The position numbers and the translations under genes were made by a program. Below are positions 54,665-64,000 of a stretch of 64,000 bases of DNA, piece after piece; the first letter of the stretch is position 1, and every line of letters starts with the position of its first letter. The notes under the pieces are model-generated. The model searched no databases and had not been told where the DNA came from. It saw nothing but the letters and a program-made list of their open reading frames with translations. Origin of the DNA: Angiostrongylus vasorum (lineage: Eukaryota > Nematoda > Chromadorea > Rhabditida > Metastrongylidae); assembly GCA_018806985.1 (NCBI GenBank), contig JADANN010000380.1, positions 2,234,501 to 2,298,500 on the forward strand, given 5' to 3'.

Positions 54665-55640
54665 CGCGAGGGTATGCAAGATCGTTTAACTCAACTTCCC
54701 TGATTATTAAACATCCTTGGTTTCTGAGGCTTACTGTGCTGATGTTTCGTTGACAACTTAGGAAGTGATAAAGTTTAGTAGAAATTGAAACCACAGTTTC
54801 GATTCTGACCTTATCTAAGAGTATTGTGTTCGGCACTCACTAGACTTATTTCTTCCTGAAGCGATCAAAAAGAAAACAAAAGCCGGCTAAGAAGTTTTCG
54901 TCGAACTGCTTCAGCGCTGGAATTTTTTAAGGCAAACATAGGATGCTCTCTTGAAGCAGCTTTTGTTTTCAATCGTCATTAAAATTCATGCCTAGAAAAC
55001 GAAAGCCTCTGATGAGCCTTTTTGAGGTTTGAAAATCTTTGCTCTAGAAAAATCTTCTCACCAGCTTCCTTAAAGCTACCTTTCACATTGATGTGGACAC
55101 ATCAAACCGCTCTAATACATCGCTGGAGAGCTTGAGAATTTTTGTTGCCTTGCGCTATCACCATAGAATAATGACTTTGTTCTACAAGGCTTCAGAAGAA
55201 ATTTAATGAAGTTATTGGCACCCTTCATAGTTCGTTGAAGAATTGTGAACATTGAGACGAGAACAACCTATCAAGAAATTCAAAATCAGTTGAAAGTGCC
55301 GATTTTTCCCACTTCCGAAGTATATCCTACACAATGAGCACAACGCCAGCTCTTAGGTGAAATTCGTAGCGATAAAATAAACGTATTCTATGAAAAAATA
55401 ATGCGAAATTGTTCATTTGAAACTGCAAAAAAAACGGCGAAGTCGTGGATGTTCCGCTAAAAATGAGATGGAGTATTTTCTTTAGGGAAAGAGATTGTTC
55501 TTTTCAGATGAATTCTCCCTTAAATTTAGCTTGTACAAATGCGATGAAGGTCGTCTATTTCTTCTAATGGATACCTTTGATTAAATGTCTTTTTTCCTTC
55601 ACCAATCACCTACCCATTGGGCTTTTATGTAAACAATAAT
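54665..55640. other. No gene firmly recognised; possible Tc1/mariner scrap
   Basis: Near 55495 the plus strand can be read RLFFSDEFSLKFSLYKCDEG, which resembles the FSDE catalytic block of Tc1-like transposases. Too short and isolated to claim. Confidence 0.2.
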
Positions 55641-55647
55641 ATAAAGA

Positions 55648-56010
55648 AAGGCGAGCTGATAGCACAGATGTGGAGGTGTCCGTCATCACGAGCGTGGTGC
55701 TAGTTCGATTCCGCAGCGGGACAACCAAGCCTCTCATCCGGCCAGGGTCGGGAATTTGGTACCGGAATTGTCTGGGAGAAATCACTCTCTGCAACCCGAT
55801 TGGGAGCGCTCCAGCCCGGCTATCTCAGGACTCCAGGGAGAATTGCTGGACAAACATTCTACGACATTAAAAAATAAAATAGAAATCCACAAGCAGCAAC
55901 CGAAGCCACACATAAAAAAAGTTAGAAGATCTTCGTGAATAATGGATGCTAGGAAGCGAAACGATTGTGAGCAGTACTGGGATCCGCACTGCAGACGCGA
56001 AGACGGATCA
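55648..56010 (+). repeat. SINE-C reference copy
   Basis: Head GAGCTGATAGCACAGATGTG and, 40 nt on, GCTAGTTCGATTCCGC (B box). Body AACCAAGCCTCTCATCCGGC, GGAATTGTCTGGGAGAAATC, CGCTCCAGCCCGGCTATCTC, AAGCAGCAACCGAAGCCACA and CTGGGATCCGCACTGCAGAC. About 360 bp, third tRNA-like family. Confidence 0.7.
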
Positions 56011-56014
56011 AATG

Positions 56015-57415
56015 AAATAAAATGAAATAATATAAATGTATGTAAAGAAACGATAGGTAAAAAAAATTCACCAAAATTTCGCAATTTTAACAAAAGGCGT
56101 ATTTAGTGCTTGTCTTATAAAGGAAGTTGTATTTAACTAAGTGGAAAAAAAATCTTTATTTGCAGAAAAAAGCAAACGTTCAATATTCCCGTTCTCTGTC
56201 GTTTGGACAGCAAGCAAGTTTCGAAAGCAATTCTCAATGCCGACATCAGACGAGAAAACCTGCAGGCCCAACGCGAGAAACTAGACGGAATTTTCAAAGG
56301 ACATGAGGTACGACAGGCCGTGAGCTTCATGCGAACAAAAATTGCCTTACTGCCGGAACATGTGAATTGATTAAATCCGGTGCATTAGACACACTGAGAT
56401 CAAATCATAATTCCTAACAGTGCTTTACTTCCTAACAGTGAAAAATCGCTTTTTTCTCGGTTCCTTTTGCTGTGCACTCAGTCAATTATCCACCAATTCG
56501 GTAGAGACCAAGTATCTTAGGGAATACCTGGCTGGGAACCCTTTATACGTGTTTGGTTGAGGCTGGAAAATAAATTAAAGTTAAAAAAGCCGAGCTTTTA
56601 TCACGTGCTCAGAAGAAAGCTGTGGCGGAGGTGCAGAAAGTAGTTACCAGAGGTGCATCGTAGGATGGTTCTTTATGGTTCATTCGTCGAATAAAACGAT
56701 TTTTCTTGACCTAAAGTTGCCTGCTAAGGTGGAAAGCTATTCTAGCTAGGACCTGTTTGAGAACCCACTGCACCAATACTTGGGCTAGATCTTTCTTTGC
56801 TTTCAGAATCATCACTGAAACTAGCGAATAATGGATATGGAGACAGTGCCCGTTGAATCATTGGGATACGCGATGTGAACTGCTAAAAGAAAAATTAGTT
56901 TTTGTTATGACAAAAGGGATAAATACGAATCCAGTGTTCTGATTAGAAGGACGGGAAGCTCAAGTCGAAAAGCATTAACAATTCATTTGCCGTTCATAGA
57001 AGACATGAAAGCTAGAACAATGTGAAAAATTATTAGTCTTGGTGATTTCAGATACTGAAAGAACTAAACAATGAAGGTGTCGAAGTAATTCTGGATGCCA
57101 ACAACGGAATCATTCCGTTTACTGTCGTCCTTGGTAGTTCAGGTGAATTTAATTCAACTCGAAACTGTCGCCTTCGGCGAACAGCAGCATTACAAAGAGG
57201 TAAAATAGTGAGAAGCAACAGAATTGCTCAAACAACAAAAAAAAAGCACCGGAAGAAACAAAATCGCTCACATTCAGAACGACAACTCAAAAAATTTTCG
57301 AGGTCTCCGACGTTGCGAATGATTGAGAAGACGACATTGTAGTCAAAGAGATACGGACTAGCCGCATCGCGATCCTATTATATCAACACTTTAATTTGCC
57401 TTGTTATTAGATCTT
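56015..57415. other. No gene recognised
   Basis: Short frames only. A stretch at 56160-56340 (KKQTFNIPVLCRLDSKQVSK-type reading on the plus strand in one frame) is open for about 60 codons but unmatched. Confidence 0.3.
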
Positions 57416-57417
57416 CC

Positions 57418-57700
57418 CAACGGTTTACCGCCTCATCGTGGTTAGGAGGTGTTTCTAGGTGTTAAGCTGCGATGTACAGCTAGGAGATCCATCCATCCTA
57501 CCAGCATGGCCTCCTAAGCTAAGGAGTCCGGCGTTTCTGTCAGGAAGCACGGGTTAGAGTAAACCAATACCAGGATCCATCACTGTCGCGGTAACAAACT
57601 AATCGTATGGTGGCATGTGGCCCTCGGATACACAAGGGCAGCGGCTGCCTGTCGTGGTGACGACCTGGGGCAGACTTTGGCCAGGTTGTCCTCGGTATAA
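57418..57700 (+). repeat. R4 repeat copy
   Basis: GGTTTACCGCCTCATCGTGG, CTAAGCTAAGGAGTCCGGCG, CCTGTCGTGGTGACGACCTG, TTTGGCCAGGTTGTCCTCGG. Its 3' end is cut by a SINE-C piece. Confidence 0.65.
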
Positions 57701-57734
57701 CCCGACATCATATGTATCACATTGTGTGAATGCC

Positions 57735-57890
57735 AGCATAATTGAATTCGATTCATTTCCTCACATCCATCATCCACGAAGGCTTTCGAATCTTTTTTTT
57801 GAGCATGGCTTCGGTCACTGCTTTAGGATTTTTAGACTTCGTCAGGAATGTCGTTAAATGCTTGTCGAGTCGATTTCTCCCTGGAATCCA
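57735..57890 (-). repeat. SINE-C fragment
   Basis: Minus strand: GAAGCCATGCTCAAAAAAAA, TTCGAAAGCCTTCGTGGATG, GGATGTGAGGAAATGAATCG. Confidence 0.55.
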
Positions 57891-57899
57891 GAATTAACT

Positions 57900-58380
57900 G
57901 TGCTGGCACGTACGCACATGAATTGAAGGAAGTGATTTTGTTCCATACAAGTTTAGTACCAATTTTTCCTATCTTGGAGGTGTAAAAGGCTTGGTGTGCT
58001 CGATAGCGAATTGAACTGATGTTTGAATAAGTTGGGCCGCTCTCATAACAGCTGCTGTGCTAGCAGCTCCTGTAATGTTATTATCAATAGTAGTACAAGC
58101 CGCTTTCAATGTTTGCATCTATAGCATGCCCACGAAACCGTAACATGGAACTAAGAGAAATAATCGGTTCTATAGATGGTGCCGATGAGTATATGGAAAT
58201 AATCACAACGTCTTTGAGATGTAAGTGACTCTGAAGCGCTGAACCACCTAACGAGCTCATTTAGCCTCTGAAACAATTTGCCTGGCAGGTAATTTTGCCA
58301 TTTTTTCAAACTTCAACTAAGACATACCGTAAAAAGTAATGCAGTTTATTTACTTACTTAATTGATAATTGGATTGCCTT
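57900..58380. other. No gene recognised
   Basis: One stretch (GGTTCTATAGATGGTGCCGA) resembles the matching stretch of the PLE at 18.33 kb, so decayed PLE sequence is possible. Confidence 0.25.
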
Positions 58381-58384
58381 TCGT

Positions 58385-58725
58385 CACTGATTGCGGAGGT
58401 CCTTGCATAATTTCCATTTTTTGGAGTTTTGCTGGCTTAGTCATTGTAGCTCCCTAGAATCCCGGGGTCGGCCTAACCAAACTCTGCCCCAGATCGTCAC
58501 GTCACCACCACAGGCAGTCGGCGTCCTTGTGGATTAGAGGGAGATTTGCTGCTATGGTGGATCTTGGTATTGGTTTACACTTAGCTCGGATTCCTAATGG
58601 AAATCCCCGGACTTCTTCTTTGCCTGGGAGATCGTGCTGGAGGGATGAATTTCCCTGCTTTATATCGCAGCCCGACACCCAAGAACATTTCCCAGCCAAG
58701 ATGAGGCGGTAAACCATTAGGAAGG
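58385..58725 (-). repeat. R4 repeat copy
   Basis: Minus strand runs GGTTTACCGCCTCATCTTGG to GACTAAGCCAGCAAAACTCC, same order as the other copies. Confidence 0.65.
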
Positions 58726-58729
58726 TGGG

Positions 58730-59190
58730 GCACTTTATTATTCAAAAAAATCGTGAAGCCTTTCTAGCGTTTACTAAGAGTTTATTATATGCTTTTAACT
58801 ATTTCATCGCAACAAACAGCAAGGCTTTTAGAGACCACGTACTTCCTGAAGATTTTTCAAAACCAATTTCCTCGTTAAAGACCGAGCGAATAATTTATCT
58901 TGTTGGCTGAAATTGTGGTAAACTACATAAAGAGTCTAAATTGTTTAAAAAATTGAACAAATGCCATGGAGCCGAATTTGTCAATTCTGAGTGGTTCTAT
59001 GCCTATCGTAGACGTTGCAGTTCCAGGTGTTTCTTGCCGATTTACTGACAAAACCTCTCAGCATTAGTGACTTCATCAGTATCACGAAAGTTATACTTCG
59101 TGATCGCTTCTGCCAACTCATCCTCTTTTAGCTCACATTTGGCTTCGGGAAGTATATTGTTGCATAAACTTTGCAGAACGTCTTCGACTG
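58730..59190. other. No gene recognised
   Basis: Nothing supportable. Confidence 0.3.
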
Positions 59191-59194
59191 TCAT

Positions 59195-59440
59195 AAAACT
59201 GACGGATGCGCCATGCAATCCACTTCATTAAGCATCGTTTGGCGGTGACTGAATGCACATTTGGCCTTTACAATGACTCGTGGTGGCCTACCAATGTATC
59301 GAGCCAGTGCTGCTATCCTCCCAGGCAAGTCTGGTACCAATTTGCTCACCCCGGAGATTGGTGAGCCATGGGCGCAGGGGCTCGATTCCAGGTGTGTGTT
59401 GGAGGGCGCTTCCGAACACTGCCTCACACACGCCCGTCGA
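59195..59440 (-). repeat. SINE-A copy
   Basis: Minus strand: GTGTGAGGCAGTGTTCGGAA (decayed A box), GGAATCGAGCCCCTGCGCCC, complete body. Confidence 0.7.
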
Positions 59441-59444
59441 CTGT

Positions 59445-60855
59445 TATAAGATATCAAAATTTCGTCGGACTTCACGAGTGCGATCAACATGCGGATAATT
59501 TTTCTCGTGCAAAAAATTGTGGAACAAACTTAATGATCTGCTTCGTTTCACTTATATCGCTCAAATGATCATCGTCGACTGTACTGTTTCATCCCGACAC
59601 TCTTTTTCGCGTTCATCATCTCCGTCACGAAAATTGACAAACCGATGTCGGTCTCGTTTTTTATCCCTTACTGCGGTCTAAGATACAATTATCATTCTGT
59701 ATTTATGTGTCAATATGTGTATTGTTTCCATCTGAACTTGAATTTGATCTAGATTAGTGGAATAAAAAAGGAAACACGTACATCAACATCATTGACATTT
59801 TCCTGGGCCAGTGGCGTTGATCTGTTTGTGCGGTTTCGGCGCCATGAGTCCAAGCTTGAATTTCCGACTAGCCAGAAAGATCTCGAATTCCATCTTTTTT
59901 GTTCTTATCCCAACGACATAATTCTAACATGGTTTAATTTGAAAACAAAAATATCACCGTTATCACCTGTTGCATTGTTGGTCGTCAAGTGATTCTAATG
60001 AGCGCCAGTAAATTTTCCACTTTTCATTGGCGAGTGCACGCGCTCCAGTTGATTCTGCTTGCTCAAAAAACGCATTGAGCATCATACTTCTTCTAAGATC
60101 TTTCTGAAAAACTCTGGCTATCGTGTTAGTGGTCAAGAACAAGAGGTCGTCATTTATCCTTTGCATAAATTGCTTCGCATACTTTTACAAGTGCCGTGAG
60201 CGGTTGCACGGGTTAATAGAAGTATGGAGCAGTAATCACCTAACCATCATGGAGCATCTCTTAGCGTCAATTTGCAACTATCATGCAAGTTGTCGTGCGC
60301 GAACCGAACTCCCTGTGGTCTCAGACGACTATGTTCTACGTGGGCAGAGGAGGGAGTTTTTGAGCAACTCCGTGGCGAAGTGCTAAAGTTGCATGGTTTA
60401 CGACGACAAAAAAGAGCTTCTCTTTATGAGGCTACTGGAAGAGCGTTGTCAGCTGGGTCGAGGACGAACCCAAACACTCATAGAGTGTTCTATATGGAGC
60501 AGTGCGCTAAGCTTCCAAATACCACTAGATGATCAATGGTTTATGGAAAAACTGCAAATCAATGGCTCCCATGCTGTGGGAAAACGTGACCTACGCCGCT
60601 CGTTTTAGTCCCTTTTCGACGTCTGAAAAACTTTTTTGTGGCCAAAACCTTAAACTTCGGTAACCTTATGCCAAGACTAGGGCATTTTTTACGGTGCCAT
60701 CGTGGAAGATATTCAAACTGTGCTTCCACGTTGTACTCATGTGATAGATCGGGCACAATAGACTGGAGCGATTTTTCCTTTGTTAAAATATTTGAAAAAC
60801 GAGTCAATGAGGATGTAAAAGGGTGCATCACTTTTTCATCAGTACTGCGTTTTAC
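59445..60855. other. No gene recognised
   Basis: Several overlapping frames at 60120-60610, none with splice borders or family match. A minus-strand frame ending near 59963 (ANEKWKIYWRSLESLDDQQ) faintly recalls the RTE C-terminus. Confidence 0.3.
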
Positions 60856-60857
60856 GT

Positions 60858-61140
60858 GGGCGCGTGCCGCGCAGTGGTCGGAGGCACCTTGCAACACACT
60901 GGGGATCGATCCCCGCGCCCGTGGCTCACCAAGCATTCCATCGTTCCGGCATCGACAAATTGGTACCAGAGTTGTCTGGAAGGATAGCAGCATTGGTTCG
61001 ATACATCGATAGGCTACCGGAAATCATAGTAAAGGCCAGATATGCATTCAGTCAGCTCCAACGATGGCTAATGAAGTCGAATGCATGGCACATCCCTCAA
61101 AGATTGATCAACGCCGAGAACTTCATCCCTTATCCTTTTA
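60858..61140 (+). repeat. SINE-A copy
   Basis: GGGCGCGTGCCGCGCAGTGG (A box), GGGGATCGATCCCCGCGCCC, complete body, end GAGAACTTCATCCCTTATCC. Confidence 0.75.
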
Positions 61141-61144
61141 CTGC

Positions 61145-61950
61145 GTTTTACTATTTCGTTAACAATCTCACAGAATTGAAGTTGTAGAATTCGTTGCTGA
61201 CATAGAACAACGTGTCTGAAGTGAGCGGTCCTTCATCGTACCGTACCGCTCACTTTCGTCCACATTAGTGTTGAGATCTAACAAAATGTATTATGACTTA
61301 ATCCTAGGACTTCTTTCTGTCTTTGCAGTTCTTCTTGATTTTCTCTCCTCATTCAAATGCGTTACTGTTCAGAACCACTCGAACCGTTTATTGGAAATGT
61401 TGTATCTGCATTTTCTTTAAATGAAATTCGTACGAACCATATTGAAACTAGAAGGAGAAGATTTAATGACGGTTGGTTATTTATCGATTGCACAAAGAAC
61501 ATTTATTATTTTTAGAATGCATAGTGGCACGGCACGGTTATTCATCTTCTACACCCATGGTTAGACCTGATATTCAAACGAAAACAGAGCAGTGTTTGAT
61601 AGTTGGCATTGGTTTTACGTAGCATGGACAAATATGTTATAACATGAGTGGGTAGTCATAAAGTTTCCAGAGCTACTGAAGGTGTGTTTAAGTGCAGAAT
61701 TTGGCCTACTTAGGTTCACTCACTATGCAAGGTAATCCAATGGAACAAGGGGCTCTAAATTAATAGCCGGAAGCCCACCTAGGAGTGATTTATCCCAGCA
61801 ATCATTGCTGGTTGAAAGAAAATTAGCGAAGCAACAAGTTTTCTTTTTCATGCTGGAGTTCTGGTACGGTGAACCTAATTTCTCATAGTAAAAGGTGTAG
61901 GGATGAATATATTAACGAAACAGTAAGACCACGGCATTCCTAGCACACAC
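61145..61950. other. No gene; one strong short hairpin
   Basis: AAGTGAGCGGT at 61219-61229 and its exact inverse ACCGCTCACTT at 61245-61255 form an 11-bp stem with a 15-nt loop. The rest is featureless. Confidence 0.6.
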
Positions 61951-61959
61951 TGACGGTAA

Positions 61960-62170
61960 GCGCAAGGTTAAATAAAAACATCGCAAAAAGAAGCGCATAG
62001 GGCTCAAAGACACAACGGGAAAAATTTTTGAAGCGGAAGCCATTATCCTCGCAGAGAAATACGAAACTTCGGTTCAACGCGTAAAACTCCGGAAGCGTTT
62101 TGGCTAACTCAAAAGTGCAAGTGTGAACCGCAGGGAGGAATGCCTTGGTCATACAAGAGCTCGCCTCACA
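61960..62170 (+). mobile_element. Penelope-like element fragment (GIY-YIG C-terminal part)
   Basis: Shares with the other copies GGAAAAATTTTTGAAGC-type sequence, ATTATCCTCGCAGAGAAA, CGCGTAAAACTCCGGAAGCG and TGAACCGCAGGGAGGAATGC, in the order GEDFE, ILAxE, ARKTLEAFW, MNRxEECL. Confidence 0.55.
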
Positions 62171-62389
62171 CTTCAGGCTAATTTTTTTGACTTGAAGCAG
62201 AAAGATTCCTCACTCATATTAGACTCTAAGCGACTAATCTCCAACAGAAACTGGAAGATTCGTAAAGAAGAAAACGATGAGTGTTTTTTAAAAGGATCTG
62301 TTTTGCATGCGACTAGAATTTAGGGTATTGAGCTTTTTCAGCTAAAGATATGAAAGGTGTTCGACCGAGTAGACTGCGTGTCAATTCGA

Positions 62390-62475
62390 CATTTCTTTTG
62401 GTGAAACCATCGAAATGTCATCTATTGCTGAATAGATAGTCTGATAACAACCTCGTGTCTGCTTATCAAAAAAAA
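62390..62475 (+). mobile_element. PLE-type terminus with degenerate ribozyme-like end
   Basis: GGTGAAACC helix remnant, ATCGAAATGTCATC, then AACAACCTCGTGTCTGC and a run of A. The same end follows the motif at 45349. Confidence 0.35.
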
Positions 62476-62479
62476 AGAA

Positions 62480-62610
62480 AAGTGAATTAGGATTGCTTTG
62501 GAACTTTTCATTGTTTAAGTTTTTAACAAATCTGAAGAGAAAAAAGATTTGAATAACTATATGTTAAGTAGTATAGAACTGTCATTTACTTCTGTCATAT
62601 TGCATTCGGG
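62480..62610. other. Short spacer, nothing seen
   Basis: AT-rich. Confidence 0.3.
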
Positions 62611-62905
62611 TGTGGGCGCTTGTGACTCAGTGGTCGGAGGAGCCCTGCAACGCACACATGGAATCGATCCCCGCGCCAACGGCCCACCGAGCCTTCCATC
62701 TCCCGGGGTCGGAATTGGTACCAGACTTGCCTGAGAGGATAGCAGCACTGTCTCGGTACATCGGTAGAGCCACCGCGAATCATTGTAAAGGCCAGACATG
62801 CATCCAATTACCTCCAAACGTTGTTATTATTAGACAGCCGTTTAATGAAGTCGAGTGCATGGCGCATCTCTCAGGGATTGATCAACGCCATAGGCTTTAT
62901 CCTTT
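62611..62905 (+). repeat. SINE-A copy with a 17-nt internal insertion
   Basis: TGGGCGCTTGTGACTCAGTG (mutated A box), GGAATCGATCCCCGCGCC. The body is interrupted at 62824-62840 by TTATTATTAGACAGCCG, then continues TTTAATGAAGTCGAGTGC to the end. Confidence 0.75.
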
Positions 62906-62909
62906 TTTA

Positions 62910-63440
62910 TTATATTGCATTCACAATTATGCGGCTGTCTAATAAGATGTTCAAAATATAGGTTGGGAACTGCTAATTAATTGCGATGGGACAAAAGAAC
63001 AACTCATTGAAGCTGTCACCAGTCTCTCTAGGAACCACACCAAACTCATCCGCGTAGCCTTCTATCACAGGAACGCGGTGAGGAAAGGCGAGATTAACAG
63101 ATTGTAAGACAGAATAACCTCGAAATCTTTATTTAACCGATTTAACTAATCTTCAGTACCATGGTTTCCTTGTCACATTTCCGAACTGGATAAGTGCTCG
63201 CACTGTATCACTAAATATGACCCAACGATGGATCCACGTCACCCGGTATGGTCACTTTAAGCCGCATGTTTTTTCCGAAAAAATGAAGGCCACTGCAGCA
63301 CACCTCTTTCTCGAGTCAGATTGCTTTTTCTGTTGCATTGTGAAAGAAACTATTCTGCGCATTCTGCATATACGTCCATTTACTGAGTGCGCTGAAAATG
63401 GCTTCGGGACTATCCAACAAGTAGAACAGATGTAACAACT
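62910..63440. other. No gene recognised
   Basis: A plus-strand frame at 63217-63435 lacks coding features. Confidence 0.3.
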
Positions 63441-63443
63441 AGC

Positions 63444-63701
63444 TTAACGAGCGCATTTTCTTTGCTGAATTTGACAATATGATTGAAAGTTTATAGTGAA
63501 TTTAGTGGCATAAATAACCCCGAATATAATCACGCAACTCAGCATTAGATTCATTTTACCACAGCCCAAACAATGCTTCACTGGCTTAAGATAGTGTGAA
63601 GCCAGAGCGTAACATTTTCCCCATCTAACAGCTTTGCCATTTGCTCCTTCAGTGATGGTTAAGTGAATCAAACAAACACCAACAAAGTCTATCCTTGTCA
63701 T
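63444..63701 (-). CDS. Unrecognised 85-codon open frame starting with ATG
   Basis: ATG at 63701; reads MTRIDFVGVCLIHLTITEGA, NGKAVRWGKCYALASHYLKP, VKHCLGCGKMNLMLSCVIIF, ending QQRKCAR and TAA. Seven cysteines and one hydrophobic stretch (LMLSCVIIFGVIYA). No splice borders are needed. It may be a small membrane or secreted protein, or chance. Confidence 0.28.
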   Translation of the reverse strand: MTRIDFVGVCLIHLTITEGANGKAVRWGKCYALASHYLKPVKHCLGCGKMNLMLSCVIIFGVIYATKFTINFQSYCQIQQRKCAR

Positions 63702-63704
63702 GTT

Positions 63705-64000
63705 TCGAATCTCCCAATTAGCTCTGTTTTACTGAGGGACTTGAAGAGCATTATCTTTTCCTTCTACGATTTTTGTGAAGAAGTCTGATCATCGATTCAG
63801 TGATCCTGTTATTGGCTTGACAACCTGTTGAACTCTGTTCGTTATTGCCCGTCGGTTGCTGTTAAGATGCATCGTCTGACCAGCCTACCTGCTTCTCAAC
63901 ACTTTGAACACGTCCGCATCTGATCTTTGGTCGTCGATACGAGTGGTAACAGCGGATTCATTCAATCACTTGCTTGATCCACGGTACGAGCCTTAGGGAG
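63705..64000. other. No gene recognised
   Basis: Right edge; nothing supportable. Confidence 0.3.

Noticed and set aside
55270..55560. Possible Tc1-like transposase (FFSDEFSLKFSLYK)
   Set aside because: Only one short motif fits; no upstream DNA-binding domain, terminal repeats or second motif could be read.
59963..60166. Minus-strand frame resembling the RTE C-terminus (EKWKIYWRSLESLDDQQ)
   Set aside because: Similarity is limited to a few residues and no other RTE block is nearby.
1..64000. True tRNA genes
   Set aside because: All A-box/B-box pairs found belong to multi-copy SINE heads; none folds by eye into a full cloverleaf with an aminoacyl stem.

Overview
The window looks like a piece of a nematode nuclear genome, most likely a clade V strongylid (hookworm-type) worm. 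The reasons are short split exons with GT/AG borders, a splice acceptor abutting a start codon as in SL trans-splicing, nematode-type RTE and Penelope-like retroelements, and very dense tRNA-derived SINEs. It is gene-poor and repeat-rich, with no operon, CRISPR array or rRNA. The long open frames are mostly chance frames or frames through repeats; the real genes had to be assembled by hand from exons, splice sites and codon phase.

Two genes are identified with confidence. At the left edge (221-4158, minus strand) lie the first seven exons of an FCHO-type F-BAR protein (clathrin-coat nucleator), whose C-terminus is off the window. All junction phases agree except for one extra A in exon 4. At 37806-40613 (plus strand) is a complete three-exon CTR-family copper transporter. 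A four-exon gene for a small Lys/His-rich protein (26233-26985, minus) is well supported by phase but not recognised. Several weaker coding blocks are listed with lower confidence (8.4-10.5 kb, 22.9-23.4 kb, 20.6-20.9 kb, 5.9-6.3 kb, 38.9-39.0 kb, 35.2-35.6 kb, 46.3-46.7 kb, 63.4-63.7 kb).

Most of the rest is mobile DNA: a nearly full-length but decayed Penelope-like element (PLE, RT plus GIY-YIG) at 17.5-20.05 kb, with further PLE pieces at 31.3-32.6, 37.0-37.7, 44.9-46.0, 53.5-54.0 and 62.0 kb; a 5'-truncated RTE LINE at 11.6-12.6 kb and two smaller RT scraps; a mariner relic at 49.9-50.8 kb; and at least four families of short repeats, named here SINE-A, SINE-B, SINE-C and R4, in about 40 copies.

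The most interesting signal is a recurrent motif of about 36 nt with the layout of a hammerhead ribozyme: CUGANGA, a 4-bp helix II, GAAA, then NGUH, with outer strands GGCU and AGCC. It sits at PLE ends and in small non-coding units, including a 310-bp fold-back carrying two copies head to head. Helix II changes between copies with pairing preserved. PLE-borne hammerheads are known as a class; the small fold-back and solo units resemble retrozymes and deserve testing.
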